Of a DNA stretch of 64,000 nucleotides, positions 1 to 8,970 are shown piece by piece. How positions within the stretch are numbered: position 1 is the first letter of the stretch; every line of letters begins with the position of its first letter. The DNA is from Microbacterium suaedae (GTDB lineage Bacteria; Actinomycetota; Actinomycetes; Actinomycetales; Microbacteriaceae). The notes under the pieces were generated by a model. That model had not been told where the DNA came from. It worked only from the letters and a program-made list of their open reading frames with translations, and made no database searches. The position numbers and the translations under genes are program-made. The stretch is taken from assembly GCF_003254645.1 (NCBI RefSeq), contig NZ_PNFD01000003.1, positions 62,001 through 126,000 of the forward strand, given 5' to 3'.

Positions 1-653
1 ATGCCGAGGAAGCTGACGTATGCGACCAGGAGGATCGCGTCGGCGACCTGGAACGTTGCGTTCACGACGACGGTGCCGACCGTGTTCGGCACGATGTGGC
101 GCACGACGATGCGGGAATGGGATCCGCCCATCGCTCGCGCCGCGACCACATAGTCGCGAGTCTTCACAGACAGCGCCTCCGCGCGCACGAGGCGCGCGGG
201 GACCAGCCAGGAGACGAGACCGATCACGAGGATCATGACCCACTCGCTGGGCTGCACGATGCTCGAGAGGACCAGGAGCAGGAAGATCGCGGGGATCGCG
301 ATGCCCGCGTCGACGATGCGCATCATCACCGCGTCGACGACGCCGCCGACGTATCCGGCGATGGCGCCCCACATCGTGCCGATGACGGTCGCGAGGATCC
401 CCGCGAGAATCCCGACGAGGAGAGAGGTGCGGCCTGCGATCATGAGCCGCCCGAGCACGTCGTAGCCGAGGGCGTCGGTGCCGAGAGGATGTCCCTCGAC
501 GCCGGGCGCGAGATTGGCGCTCTCGAGCGCCGTGCGCACCTGCTCCGTCGGATACAGGAGGGGCCCGATGAGGACGAACAGGACGGCGACGGCGAGCACG
601 ACGAGGCCCACGAGCGCGAGTCGATTGGCGGCGAATCGCCGGAACGCGTTCAC
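1..653 (-). CDS. DppC-like ABC transporter permease (partial, 3' end outside window)
   Basis: This is the second inner-membrane permease of a family-5 (dipeptide/oligopeptide/oligosaccharide) ABC importer. About 217 residues are visible. The start is GTG at 653, in a GTGA overlap with the stop of the DppB-like gene, which makes translational coupling likely. The N-terminus has a short basic cytoplasmic segment and a first membrane helix, then an extracytoplasmic loop containing HPLGTDALGYDVLGRL, typical of DppC/OppC proteins. The EAA-type loop region (VKTRDYVVAARAMGGSHSRI) is present before the window edge. The ATPase genes are not in the window and presumably lie to the left. The family assignment is secure, the transported solute is not. 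Confidence 0.9.
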   Translation of the reverse strand, partial: MNAFRRFAANRLALVGLVVLAVAVLFVLIGPLLYPTEQVRTALESANLAPGVEGHPLGTDALGYDVLGRLMIAGRTSLLVGILAGILATVIGTMWGAIAGYVGGVVDAVMMRIVDAGIAIPAIFLLLVLSSIVQPSEWVMILVIGLVSWLVPARLVRAEALSVKTRDYVVAARAMGGSHSRIVVRHIVPNTVGTVVVNATFQVADAILLVAYVSFLG

Positions 654-1684
654 GAGAGACCTCCTCGCGTGCGCGGATCGAGCACGGCCTGGATGATGTC
701 GGCGAGCAGGGATCCCGCGACCGTGGCGATCGAGATGACGAGGACGCAGCCAAGCAGCACCGGGAAGTCGCTCGACTGCGCGGCACTCCAGAACAGCAGG
801 CCCATGCCCGGATAGTTGAAGAGCTGCTCGATCACGAGCGCGCCGCCGAACATGACGGGGAGCTGGTATCCGAGCATCGCCACAACGGGTGTCAGCGAGT
901 TCCGCAGCAGGTGGCGCGACAGCACGCGGCGGAAGGGCGTGCCCTTCGACCGAGCGGTGCGAATGTAGTCCTCGCTCAGACTGTCGAGCGCGGACGAGCG
1001 CATGTACCTGCTGAAGTTCGCGACGAGCGGGATCGCGCCCGTCAGCACCGGCAGCGCAAGCCGCTGCGGCTCGGCGAGCACGGCAAGGACCGACTCGCCC
1101 TGCGGTGCATTCGCCGGCAGGATGCCGAGCCCCTGGCTGAAGAGCATGATGAGGAGCATGCCGAGGAAGAAGCTCGGCGTGGAGTAGGCGATGATCGCGA
1201 GCGTCGAGAGAGTGTAGTCGGCGCCCCGATTGCGACGGACGGCCTGAAAGATCCCCACGGGGATCGCGATGAGCAGCGCGATCACGAGAGAGAGGCCGGT
1301 CAGCAGGAGCGTCTTGGGAAGGCGCTGAGCGATCGCGTCCGAGACGGGCATGTTCAGCAGATACGACTGTCCGAGGTCGCCCGTCACGAGGCGCCCGAGG
1401 AACATCAGGTACTGCTCCCACACGGGGCGGTCATACCCCTGTTCGTGATTGAACTGGGCGATCTGCTCGACGGTCGCCTGCACACCGAGCACACCGCGCG
1501 CGGGCCCGCCGGGCAGCATCTGCAGCAGCGCGAACACGATCACCGTGACGACGAAGATCACGATGATCGACTGGCCGATGCGCCGCAGCAGGAAGAAGAG
1601 GAACGGATGGCGTCTGGGCCGCGTTCCCGCGACCGTCGCCCGGGCGGCGACGGTCGCGGGAACGGCGTCGGGGGTCCTGCTCAC
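650..1684 (-). CDS. DppB-like ABC transporter permease
   Basis: This 344-residue inner-membrane permease pairs with the DppC-like protein to form the channel of a family-5 ABC importer. The first membrane helix begins near residue 35 (IGQSIIVIFVVTVIVFALL). The typical DppB loop and the EAA motif (LDSLSEDYIRTARSKGT) lie in the C-terminal half. The start is GTG at 1684, 10 nt after the binding-protein stop. No other start codon is available before the first helix. The extra N-terminal stretch (about residues 7-20) is encoded by a perfect inverted repeat, described separately. The gene overlaps the next permease by 4 bp. Confidence 0.92.
   Translation of the reverse strand: MSRTPDAVPATVAARATVAGTRPRRHPFLFFLLRRIGQSIIVIFVVTVIVFALLQMLPGGPARGVLGVQATVEQIAQFNHEQGYDRPVWEQYLMFLGRLVTGDLGQSYLLNMPVSDAIAQRLPKTLLLTGLSLVIALLIAIPVGIFQAVRRNRGADYTLSTLAIIAYSTPSFFLGMLLIMLFSQGLGILPANAPQGESVLAVLAEPQRLALPVLTGAIPLVANFSRYMRSSALDSLSEDYIRTARSKGTPFRRVLSRHLLRNSLTPVVAMLGYQLPVMFGGALVIEQLFNYPGMGLLFWSAAQSSDFPVLLGCVLVISIATVAGSLLADIIQAVLDPRTRGGLS
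1623..1663 (-). repeat. Perfect 18-bp inverted repeat inside the DppB 5' coding end
   Basis: Two 18-bp arms (1623-1640 and 1646-1663) are perfect reverse complements around a 5-nt loop (cgggc). On the transcript this is a very stable hairpin starting about 20 nt after the DppB start codon and about 30 nt after the binding-protein stop. It has no T-run, so it is not a classic terminator. A likely role is protecting or partly terminating the message after the binding-protein cistron, which would give more binding protein than permease. That role is inferred from position. Confidence 0.75.
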
Positions 1685-1694
1685 GAGCGGCCGC

Positions 1695-3500
1695 TCACTC
1701 CCCCCACGCCCAGCGCTGGGGGTGGAAGTTGCCGAGCGAGTCCTGCTCGACCCCGGTCAGGCCGCTGTCGATCACCGAGACCTGGTAGACGGGGTTCGGA
1801 AGCCACATGACGGGGAGCTCGGTCGCGCCGTACGCCGAGTACTCCTGCATGGCGGTCTCGTCCCCGGCCTCGAGGGTCTTTGCGATCCGCTCGTTCATCT
1901 CAGCGTCGTCGTACGATCCGAAGTTCGAACCGCCTCCGGTGGAGAACAGCTGCTCGCCGGTCGGGTAGGCGGGGAAGTACCACGAACCCGCGGTCCCGAA
2001 GAAGGGCAGCTCCCATCCGCACTCCGGCGACTCCGGCTCGCACTGCGGGATGGATCCGAGCACCGTGTTGAGCGGTGCCTGCTCGATCGTCACGCCGACG
2101 CCCGCTTCTTCGAAGGTCGACTTCATCGAGGCGAACATGTTGTCGGTCTCGGTGTTGCCGCTCTGCGAGAGGATCGTGATCGACAGCTTCTGTCCGTCGG
2201 CGATCCCCTCTCCGCACTCGGCCCCCGTCTCGCAGACGTAGATGCCGTCGGATCCCAGGCTCCAGCCGTTCTCCTCGAGCAGGCTCTTGGCGGCCTCCGG
2301 GTCGAACGGATAGGGGTTCTCCCGCTGCTCGTCAGCGAGGAACTTGTTGTCCGGGTTCTGCGGCACCGGGCCGTAGCCGGGCTTCGCGGCACCGTTCCAC
2401 ACGACGTCCGAGATGGTGTCCTGGTCGACGAGGTGCTGCAGTGCCTGCCGCACGGAGAGCTGCGAGTACACGGGCCCCATCTCGGGGTTGTGGAAGTTGT
2501 ACGGCAGGTAGGTGATCGCCCACCCGTCCCAGTTCACGACGTCGTACCCGAGGCTCTCGTACTGCTCCGCGCCCGAGAGTTCGCTCGTGGGGATGTAGCC
2601 GTAGTCGACCTCACCTGCGCGCACGGCCGCGACCTCTGCGTCGGTGCTCGTGTACGGCAGGAAATTGATCGTGGAGACGCCCGCGGCGTCGTCGCCGTCG
2701 TACGCCTCGTTGGCGACGAGCGTCACGCTCCCCGAATCGCTGAACGCCGAGAGGCTGAGCGGCCCGCTCACCGTGTCGAACAGCGGATTTCCCTCGTAGC
2801 TCGAGAGATCCTCGCCCTCCGAGACCAGGTACTCCCAGATCTGCGCCGCCCCCTCGGGCGTCTTCGCGAGCTCAGGATCGGGCTCGCCGCCGTCTTCCGT
2901 GATGCTCCAGGCATGGACCGGGATCGGCACGATGAGCGTGAGCTGCGAGGCGAGCATCCACTCTTCGTTGTATGCGTCGTCGAAGTTGAGCACAACGGTT
3001 TTCTCGTCGGGGGTCTCGACGCTGTCGATGAGGTCGGGCATCGACCCCTCTCGGTAGCTGCCCCACACGTCCTTGTTCGCCTTCACGAGGTCGATCCAGA
3101 AGGCGACATCGGCCGAGGTGATCGGCTCACCATCGGACCACGTGCGCTCGTCGAGGGTGATCGTCGCGGTCGTGTCGTCGTCGCTGAACGTGATCTCGTC
3201 TGCGAGATCGGCGCTCGGCACCCGGTCGACCGTGCCCATCGAGCCGTCGTAGGCGACGAGGGGTTCGTACATCGCGCGAATGAGCGACGAGTTGTGGGTC
3301 GTCATCTTGCCCGCTGTCGCGAGCGGAACGAGCCAGTTCGGCGTCGCGTTCGCCGGCAGCGCGTAGTTGATCTCGTCGTTCGTCTCGTCGGGGCTCGAAC
3401 CGGAATCGCTCGAGCAGCCCGCGACGAGCGCGACAGTCGCGGCGACGCCGACGGCGCTGAGGCCGATTCGGTGGCCACGTGACGCAAATGTCGATCGCAT
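1695..3500 (-). CDS. Family-5 ABC transporter substrate-binding lipoprotein
   Basis: This 601-residue extracytoplasmic solute-binding protein is of the SBP_bac_5 (DppA/OppA) type and delivers solute to the adjacent DppBC permeases. The start is ATG at 3500, preceded by a strong AGGAGG site. The signal peptide ends in a lipobox (LVAGC) near residue 29, so it is a lipoprotein. The body contains the family pattern FSDDDTTATITLDERTWSDG and a long C-terminal lobe. Family-5 binding proteins carry peptides, nickel or oligosaccharides. The divergent ROK regulator, a family that usually senses sugars, makes an oligosaccharide plausible, but this is inference. Confidence 0.93.
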   Translation of the reverse strand: MRSTFASRGHRIGLSAVGVAATVALVAGCSSDSGSSPDETNDEINYALPANATPNWLVPLATAGKMTTHNSSLIRAMYEPLVAYDGSMGTVDRVPSADLADEITFSDDDTTATITLDERTWSDGEPITSADVAFWIDLVKANKDVWGSYREGSMPDLIDSVETPDEKTVVLNFDDAYNEEWMLASQLTLIVPIPVHAWSITEDGGEPDPELAKTPEGAAQIWEYLVSEGEDLSSYEGNPLFDTVSGPLSLSAFSDSGSVTLVANEAYDGDDAAGVSTINFLPYTSTDAEVAAVRAGEVDYGYIPTSELSGAEQYESLGYDVVNWDGWAITYLPYNFHNPEMGPVYSQLSVRQALQHLVDQDTISDVVWNGAAKPGYGPVPQNPDNKFLADEQRENPYPFDPEAAKSLLEENGWSLGSDGIYVCETGAECGEGIADGQKLSITILSQSGNTETDNMFASMKSTFEEAGVGVTIEQAPLNTVLGSIPQCEPESPECGWELPFFGTAGSWYFPAYPTGEQLFSTGGGSNFGSYDDAEMNERIAKTLEAGDETAMQEYSAYGATELPVMWLPNPVYQVSVIDSGLTGVEQDSLGNFHPQRWAWGE

Positions 3501-3707
3501 GGGTGTCCTCCTGATTTCCCCGCGGCGAGGCGTGGGGCGGTGCTGTGGTGGAGTGGTCATGAGTACGGTAACCGAAATAACTTCCTGCGCAACAGCACTA
3601 AGTGTCACGAGCAAGTTACTATTGGACCGAAAGAAGTGCCGGAGCCCCTCCGGATTCGACCGGGACCAGGCACACTGATCCGTGAAATCGACGGGATACT
3701 GGGAGCC
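3501..3707. promoter_or_regulatory. Divergent promoter region with imperfect palindrome
   Basis: This 207-bp region separates the binding-protein operon (minus) from the ROK regulator (plus) and is AT-richer than its flanks. A long imperfect palindrome occupies 3579-3617, with outer arms AACTT and AAGTT and several matching inner positions. It is a candidate ROK operator. I could not assign clear -35/-10 boxes. Confidence 0.4.
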
Positions 3708-4844
3708 ATGTCACGCACCGCCAGCAGCGCTGCCGAGAACCACGTCCTCGCCGCCATCGGATCCGGCCGCGCGCGGTCACGGAGAGAGATCTCGCAGGTC
3801 CTCGGACTGTCGGCATCTACCGTGTCCCAGCACGTGCAGTCACTCCTCACACAGGGCCTCGTCGAGGAAGGCGACGCACGCGACTCGACCGGGGGGCGGC
3901 GGGCGAAAGAGCTGCGCCTCGCCGGAGACACAGAGCTCATCGGCGTGATCGACCTCGGCGGGGCGCATGCTCGCCTCGGGGTGGTTCCGCGCGGCGGTGA
4001 TCTCGTACGCACCGCCGAGATCGCGATCACCCTCGACGACGGCCCCCGCCCCGTTCTCGAACACTGCGTGTCGGAGCTCGAACGACTTGCGGAGGGCGCG
4101 CCGATCGCGGGCGTCGGCATCGCCCTACCTGGGCCCGTCGACGTCGCATCGCGCGGCGTCGTCAGCCCCTCGCGCATGCCGGGATGGGGCGGGGTCGACA
4201 TCGGCCAGATCCTGTCGGACATCGCCGCCGTTCCCGCCGTCGTCGAGAACGACGCGAACGCGATGGCGCTCGGAGAGCACTTCGCGCATTCCCCGCACCC
4301 CTCGGGATCCGTCACCCTCAAAGCCGGAACGGCGATCGGATCCGGCATCGTCGTCGATGGCCAGGTGTATCGCGGTGCCGCGGGCGCGGCAGGCGACATC
4401 ACCCACACCCGCGTGGCCTCCGCGCGAGATCGGCAGTGCACCTGCGGAAATCGCGGCTGCCTCGAGACGGTCGCATCAGGCGCGGCGCTCGTTCGCCTGC
4501 TTCAGGAAGAGGGCGTCGACGTCTCGTCAACCGCCGAGGTGATCGCCCTCGTCCGCGACGCTCACCCGCGCGCGACGGCCCTCACCCGCGCAGCGGGACA
4601 CCACCTCGGAGAGGTGCTCTGCGCCGTCGTCAACTTCTTCAATCCGAGCGCGATCCACCTCGGCGGGGCGCTCTCCTCCCTCGAACCGTTCGTCTCGGCT
4701 CTGCGCAGCGAGGTGTACGAGGGATCCCACCCGCTCATGACGCGGGATCTCACGATCGCCCCCGCGGCTCTCGGCGCCGACGCCAGCCTCGTGGGCGTCT
4801 CCCGGCAGGTCAACGAGCACCTCACCGGGCTGCTGCGAGGGTGA
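3708..4844 (+). CDS. ROK family transcriptional regulator
   Basis: This 378-residue protein joins an N-terminal winged-helix DNA-binding domain (about residues 10-65, SRREISQVLGLSASTVSQH) to a ROK sugar-kinase-like domain. The ROK part shows the ATP-binding-like start IDLGGAHARLGV, the HTR segment and the zinc-binding motif CTCGNRGCLE. I chose the ATG at 3708 because it follows GGGAG and gives the usual ROK length. In-frame codons further upstream would add unlikely sequence. It is divergent from the family-5 importer and so probably represses it in response to a sugar or sugar derivative. It ends 3 bp from the convergent permease gene. Confidence 0.9.
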   Translation: MSRTASSAAENHVLAAIGSGRARSRREISQVLGLSASTVSQHVQSLLTQGLVEEGDARDSTGGRRAKELRLAGDTELIGVIDLGGAHARLGVVPRGGDLVRTAEIAITLDDGPRPVLEHCVSELERLAEGAPIAGVGIALPGPVDVASRGVVSPSRMPGWGGVDIGQILSDIAAVPAVVENDANAMALGEHFAHSPHPSGSVTLKAGTAIGSGIVVDGQVYRGAAGAAGDITHTRVASARDRQCTCGNRGCLETVASGAALVRLLQEEGVDVSSTAEVIALVRDAHPRATALTRAAGHHLGEVLCAVVNFFNPSAIHLGGALSSLEPFVSALRSEVYEGSHPLMTRDLTIAPAALGADASLVGVSRQVNEHLTGLLRG

Positions 4845-4847
4845 TCC

Positions 4848-6293
4848 CTACAGCCCGAGCCAGACCTGGATCGGGTCGACGAGGAAGTAGACCACGAACA
4901 GCGCGGCGACGAGCCACATGAGCCAGTGGATGTCACGTGCCTTGCCGCGTGCGAGCTTCACGACGACGTAGGCGACGAAGCCTGCGCCGATGCCGTCGGA
5001 GATCGAATACGTGAACGGCATGATCGTGATCGTGAGGAAGGCGGGGATGCCGATGTCGGGGTCGCGCCAGTCGATGCCGGCGATCTGCGTCATCATGAGG
5101 AAGCCGACGAGCACGAGCGCGGGCGCCGCCGCCTCGTAGGGCACGAGCGCGACGAGCGGGGCGAACATCGTCGCGAGCAGGAAGCACACGCCCGTCGTGA
5201 TCGACGCGAGGCCCGTGCGCGCACCCTCGCCGACACCGGCGCTCGATTCGACGAACGCCGTGTTCGACGAGACGGATCCCATGCCGCCGGCGATCGCGCC
5301 GAGCGAGTCGACGAGCAAGATGCTGCGCGCCTTCGGGGGATTCCCCTTCTCGTCGAGCAGCTTCGCCTCGCCGCCGATGGCGACCATCGTGCCCATCGTG
5401 TCGAAGAAGTCGGCGAGCAGGAGGGAGAACACGAGCAGCGCGAGGGTCACGATGCCGATGTTCTCGAACGATCCGAGGAGGCTGAACTGCCCCAGGAGCG
5501 AGAAGTCAGGCAGCGCGAAGACACCCTGGAACGTCGGGGCAGTGTTGAACCCGCCCGGACCCTCGTCGCCGATGTGCAGCGTGTTCTCGAGGACCACGGC
5601 GAGCACAGTCGCGACGAGGATCGAGATGAGCAGGGCGCCCTGAACCCGACGCACATGGAGCACGATCGTGAGCACGAGACCCACGACGAAGACGAGCACG
5701 GGCAGGGTTCCGAGGTTGCCGAGCGCGAGGATCGTGGCACCGTCGCCCGTCACGACGCCGGCGTTTCCGAGGCCGATGAGCGTGATGAACAGGCCGATGC
5801 CGACGCCGATCGCGGTCTTGAGCTCGGTCGGCACGGCCCGGAAGACCGCTTCACGGAAGCCGGTGAGCACGAGGACGAGGATGATGAGCCCCTCGATGAC
5901 GACGACGCCCATCGCGTCCGCCCATGTCACATCGGGGATCCCTGCGATCGAGAAGGCGACGACCGCGTTCAGTCCGAGCCCCGCGGCGAGCGCGAGCGGG
6001 TAGTTCGCGATCACCCCCATGAGGATCGACAGCACGCCGGCGATCAGCGCGGTCGCCGAGGCGATCATTGCGAGGTTCGGCTCGCCGGATCCGCCGCCGA
6101 GCAGCTGCCCCGTGCCGTCGGGCGTCGTCCCGAGGATCAGCGGGTTCAGCACGATGATGTACGCCATCGCGAAAAAGGTGACGAGACCGCCCCGGATCTC
6201 GGTGCCGATCGTCGACCCGCGCTCCGAGATGCGGAAGTAGCGGTCGATCGCGCTGGGGGAAGGGGACTGTGTGGGGGCCGCGGCCGAGCTCAT
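4848..6293 (-). CDS. NCS2/AzgA-type purine permease
   Basis: This 481-residue polytopic membrane transporter belongs to the AzgA branch of the nucleobase-cation symporter 2 family, which imports adenine, guanine or hypoxanthine. The diagnostic N-terminal motif is RGGLVTFFAMAYIIVLNP. Further matches are the GLGLNAVVAFS segment, the LLLADFFDTMGT region and the SSNTAFVESSAGVGEGARTG loop. The start is ATG at 6293 after a GAGG site. The gene is monocistronic and convergent with the ROK gene. It fits the purine-catabolic content of the window, though it lies outside the main cluster. Confidence 0.9.
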   Translation of the reverse strand: MSSAAAPTQSPSPSAIDRYFRISERGSTIGTEIRGGLVTFFAMAYIIVLNPLILGTTPDGTGQLLGGGSGEPNLAMIASATALIAGVLSILMGVIANYPLALAAGLGLNAVVAFSIAGIPDVTWADAMGVVVIEGLIILVLVLTGFREAVFRAVPTELKTAIGVGIGLFITLIGLGNAGVVTGDGATILALGNLGTLPVLVFVVGLVLTIVLHVRRVQGALLISILVATVLAVVLENTLHIGDEGPGGFNTAPTFQGVFALPDFSLLGQFSLLGSFENIGIVTLALLVFSLLLADFFDTMGTMVAIGGEAKLLDEKGNPPKARSILLVDSLGAIAGGMGSVSSNTAFVESSAGVGEGARTGLASITTGVCFLLATMFAPLVALVPYEAAAPALVLVGFLMMTQIAGIDWRDPDIGIPAFLTITIMPFTYSISDGIGAGFVAYVVVKLARGKARDIHWLMWLVAALFVVYFLVDPIQVWLGL

Positions 6294-6365
6294 GCCCTCA
6301 TCGTTCCACGTCCAGATGGACGGACCGTCTCCGTCACGATCCCCTTCCTTCTTTTCTCCTACAGG

Positions 6366-6405
6366 TGTACAATTAGTACATCGATTCCATTCAACCGGAT
6401 GGAAT
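6366..6405 (+). promoter_or_regulatory. Two palindromes in the SDR/permease intergenic region
   Basis: TGTAC-AATTA-GTACA (6366-6380) and ATTCCAT-N8-ATGGAAT (6384-6405) lie side by side, 25-65 bp before the SDR start. TACAAT inside the first one could serve as a -10 box. Either palindrome could bind a dimeric (TetR-like) repressor controlling the SDR gene, the divergent NCS2 permease or both. No regulator gene is adjacent. Confidence 0.45.
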
Positions 6406-6430
6406 ATCGGCAGTCCGAAGGAGATGGATC

Positions 6431-7183
6431 ATGGCTTTCACCGACAAGGTCGCGCTGGTCACAGGCGGCGGATCCGGCATCGGCGAAGCAACGGCCAAGG
6501 AACTCGCGTCGCTCGGCGTGAAGGTCGTCGTCACCGACATCAAGCTCGAGGCGGCGCAGCGCGTCGTCGACGAGATCACGAAGGCCGGCGGTGAGGCCGC
6601 GGCGTTCGAGGGCAACACGGCCGTCGCGGAAGACAGCGAGAAGGCCGTCGCCTTCGCGAAGGAGACCTACGGCAAGCTGAACTACGCGTTCAACAACGCG
6701 GGCATCGGCGGCGCAAGCGCCCCGATCGGCGAGATGGACATCGACGCGTGGGACACGGTCGTCGGCATCAACCTCAACGGTGTCGCGTACGGCATGCGCT
6801 ACCAGGTGCCCGCGATCCTCGAGGCCGGTGCCGAAGAGGGCGCGATCGTCAACATGGCCTCGATCCACGGCACGGTGGCGGCGCTCGGAAACGGCGCCTA
6901 CACGGCGACGAAGCACGCGGTCGTCGGCATCACGAAGAACGCGGCCGCCGAGTACGGCCCGCAGGGTCTGCGCGTCAACGCCGTCGGCCCGGGGTACATC
7001 GACACGCCCCTGCTGGCGGGCGCCCCCGCCGAGGTCAAGGAGGGCCTCGTCGCGAAGCACCCGCTCGGTCGCCTCGGTCGCGCCGAGGAGATCGCCAAGG
7101 TCGTCCGCTTCCTCCTCAGCGAGGACGCATCGTTCGTCACGGGCGCGTACTACCTGATCGACGGCGGATACACGACCGTCTGA
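6431..7183 (+). CDS. SDR family oxidoreductase
   Basis: This 250-residue classical short-chain dehydrogenase/reductase has the cofactor motif TGGGSGIG near residue 11, the NNAG motif (FNNAGIGG), a catalytic serine (MASIHG) and the YxxxK pair (YTATK). An aspartate after beta-strand 2 (VVTDIK) favours NAD over NADP. The start is ATG at 6431 behind AAGGAG. The substrate cannot be read from the sequence. The gene appears monocistronic and is followed by a strong hairpin shared with the convergent ABC operon. Confidence 0.92.
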   Translation: MAFTDKVALVTGGGSGIGEATAKELASLGVKVVVTDIKLEAAQRVVDEITKAGGEAAAFEGNTAVAEDSEKAVAFAKETYGKLNYAFNNAGIGGASAPIGEMDIDAWDTVVGINLNGVAYGMRYQVPAILEAGAEEGAIVNMASIHGTVAALGNGAYTATKHAVVGITKNAAAEYGPQGLRVNAVGPGYIDTPLLAGAPAEVKEGLVAKHPLGRLGRAEEIAKVVRFLLSEDASFVTGAYYLIDGGYTTV

Positions 7184-7205
7184 TCGCCTCCCAGATCTCG
7201 CATTT

Positions 7206-7262
7206 CCACAAGTCTTCGCCGAGTCCGGTGCGAATAGCTGCGGACTCGGCGGAGACTTGTGG
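7206..7262. terminator. Long hairpin between convergent SDR and ABC operons
   Basis: Two 22-bp arms (7206-7227 and 7241-7262) are complementary with one mismatch that would be a G-U pair in one RNA strand, around a 13-nt loop. The hairpin sits exactly between two convergent transcription units and so is best read as a bidirectional terminator. Confidence 0.75.
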
Positions 7263-7270
7263 ATTCGGGG

Positions 7271-8146
7271 TCACACCCCGCGCTGGGCGTCCATCCCCCG
7301 GCGCGCGAGAACCGTCGTCTCGATCACCTGCACGAGGTTGTAGAGCACGAGCGCCACCGCCGTCGTAACGGCGACGGCAGCCCACACCTCCGTGAACTTC
7401 GCCTGCGTGACGGCTCCTGAAAGGGATCCGCCGATGCCGTCGCCCGTCGCGAGCCACTCCGCGAGGAGGGCCCCCGTGAAGGCGCCGGGGACCGAGATCC
7501 GCACGGCCGCGAAGAAGGCGGGGAGCGACGTCGGCAGCGCCACCTTGACGAGCTGCGTGACCTTGCCGCCCCCGTAGACAGCGACGAGGTCGTTCATCTG
7601 GGGCGACGCGGAGCGCAGGCCGAACACGATGTTCACGAGCGCGGGGAACAGCACCACGATGGCACCGATGACGGCGACGCCGACGAGATCCCGCCCGAAG
7701 ATGAGCGTGACGACAGGAGCCATCGCGACGAGGGGCACGGATCGCAGCAGCATCGCGACCGGCATGAGCGCCGCTTCGATGCCCCGCGAGAGCTGGAACA
7801 GCAGCGCAACGACGAGCGCGACCACGAGCCCCGACACGAATCCGATGAACGCGTGCCCGAGCGTGGTGCCGAGTCGTCCGAAGACGAGTGCGCGGTTCTC
7901 CCCCGCGTCTGCGTCGCTCACCAGCCACTGCCACACATCCCCCGGCCCCTTGCCGACGTAGTCGGTCACACCGAAGACCGTGAGCAGCGTCTGCCAGAGG
8001 ACGAGCACGACCGCGACCATGAGGGCGAACAGCAGGAGGCTGCGCCCGAGAGCTCGCCACATGGCCCGCGAGCGCTCGCGGCGCATCTCGCGCTCGAGCG
8101 CGTCGCCTCCCACCTCGTGCGTGGATGTCAGCGTGAGGCGGCTCAT
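7271..8146 (-). CDS. ABC transporter permease (SsuC/ThiX-like), second of two
   Basis: This 291-residue inner-membrane permease belongs to the BPD/SsuC family used by sulfonate, nitrate and pyrimidine (thiamine precursor) importers. Six hydrophobic segments follow a charged N-terminus. The conserved loop EAA-like segment LVAVYGGGKVTQLVKVALPTSL is clear. The ATG at 8146 overlaps the upstream permease stop by 4 bp (ATGA), which fixes the start. It is the last gene of a four-gene operon (binding protein, ATPase, permease, permease). Having two different permeases suggests a heterodimeric channel. Confidence 0.88.
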   Translation of the reverse strand: MSRLTLTSTHEVGGDALEREMRRERSRAMWRALGRSLLLFALMVAVVLVLWQTLLTVFGVTDYVGKGPGDVWQWLVSDADAGENRALVFGRLGTTLGHAFIGFVSGLVVALVVALLFQLSRGIEAALMPVAMLLRSVPLVAMAPVVTLIFGRDLVGVAVIGAIVVLFPALVNIVFGLRSASPQMNDLVAVYGGGKVTQLVKVALPTSLPAFFAAVRISVPGAFTGALLAEWLATGDGIGGSLSGAVTQAKFTEVWAAVAVTTAVALVLYNLVQVIETTVLARRGMDAQRGV

Positions 8147-8970
8147 GCGGATGCCCCCGTCGACCAGGGCGCGACTCCGCGCGCGATGAGCCCGAGGAGG
8201 CCGTAGCCCGCGAGCGCGGCGATTCCCGAAGCGAGCGCGAGCGACCACACGAGAGGCGCGTCGACGTTCGTCTGCGCGATCATCATGGCCCGCCCGACGC
8301 CCGCCTCGACCTTTCCGAAGAACTCGCCGAGCACGGCGCCGAGGAACGCGGCAGGAACCGCGATCTGCAGGGCGTTGAGGATCGCGGGCAGCGCGGCGAT
8401 GAGCCGCACCTTGCGCAGCTGCGTGAAGCGGGATCCGCCGTACACGGCGATGACGTCGAGCGCGCTCCTGTCAGCCGCCTTCAGCCCCAGCAGCGCGCCG
8501 ACGACCGTGGTGAAGAACACGCTGAGGCCCGCGAGGATGATCGGCGTGAGCGCCGGCTCGCCCGCCTCAGGGATCGGCGTCATGACGATGAGCACGGCGC
8601 CCATCGCGACGATCGGGATGCAGTAGGTGATCGTCGCAATCTGCACGACGATGCCTCCGAGGGCGGGGACGACGAGCACGAGCATCGCGAAGACGAGCGC
8701 CAGCAGGTTCCCGACGAGATAGCCGATGCCGGCCTCGGCGAGCGAGACGCCGAAGTGGCGAGCGAAGTAGTCCGCGCCGGCCGAAACCGCCGAGGCGACG
8801 ACGTCCTGCGGATACGGGACCGCCGACGCCTTGCTCGCGGGTGCCTCCGGATCCGCCGCGACGCCGAGGCGCCACAGCCACGCGGCCAGGAACCAGAACG
8901 CGAGGATCGCGACGGCGCCGAGCGCCGAGGTCGCCCACGCGGGGAAACGTGTCGAACGCTCAGAGCTCAT
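8143..8970 (-). CDS. ABC transporter permease (SsuC/ThiX-like), first of two
   Basis: This 275-residue permease is of the same BPD family as its downstream partner, with the loop motif [24 protein letters not shown]. The start is ATG at 8970, overlapping the ATPase gene by 11 bp. The pair of non-identical permeases with one ATPase resembles importers for hydroxymethylpyrimidine-type or riboflavin/thiamine precursors, but nothing in the sequence fixes the solute. Confidence 0.88.
   Translation of the reverse strand: MSSERSTRFPAWATSALGAVAILAFWFLAAWLWRLGVAADPEAPASKASAVPYPQDVVASAVSAGADYFARHFGVSLAEAGIGYLVGNLLALVFAMLVLVVPALGGIVVQIATITYCIPIVAMGAVLIVMTPIPEAGEPALTPIILAGLSVFFTTVVGALLGLKAADRSALDVIAVYGGSRFTQLRKVRLIAALPAILNALQIAVPAAFLGAVLGEFFGKVEAGVGRAMMIAQTNVDAPLVWSLALASGIAALAGYGLLGLIARGVAPWSTGASA

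Noticed and set aside
1449..3482. Long plus-strand open frame (677 codons) opposite the binding-protein gene
   Set aside because: It is antisense to a clear SBP_bac_5 gene. High GC leaves long open frames on the opposite strand, and its Arg/Val/Gly-rich composition is typical of such shadows.
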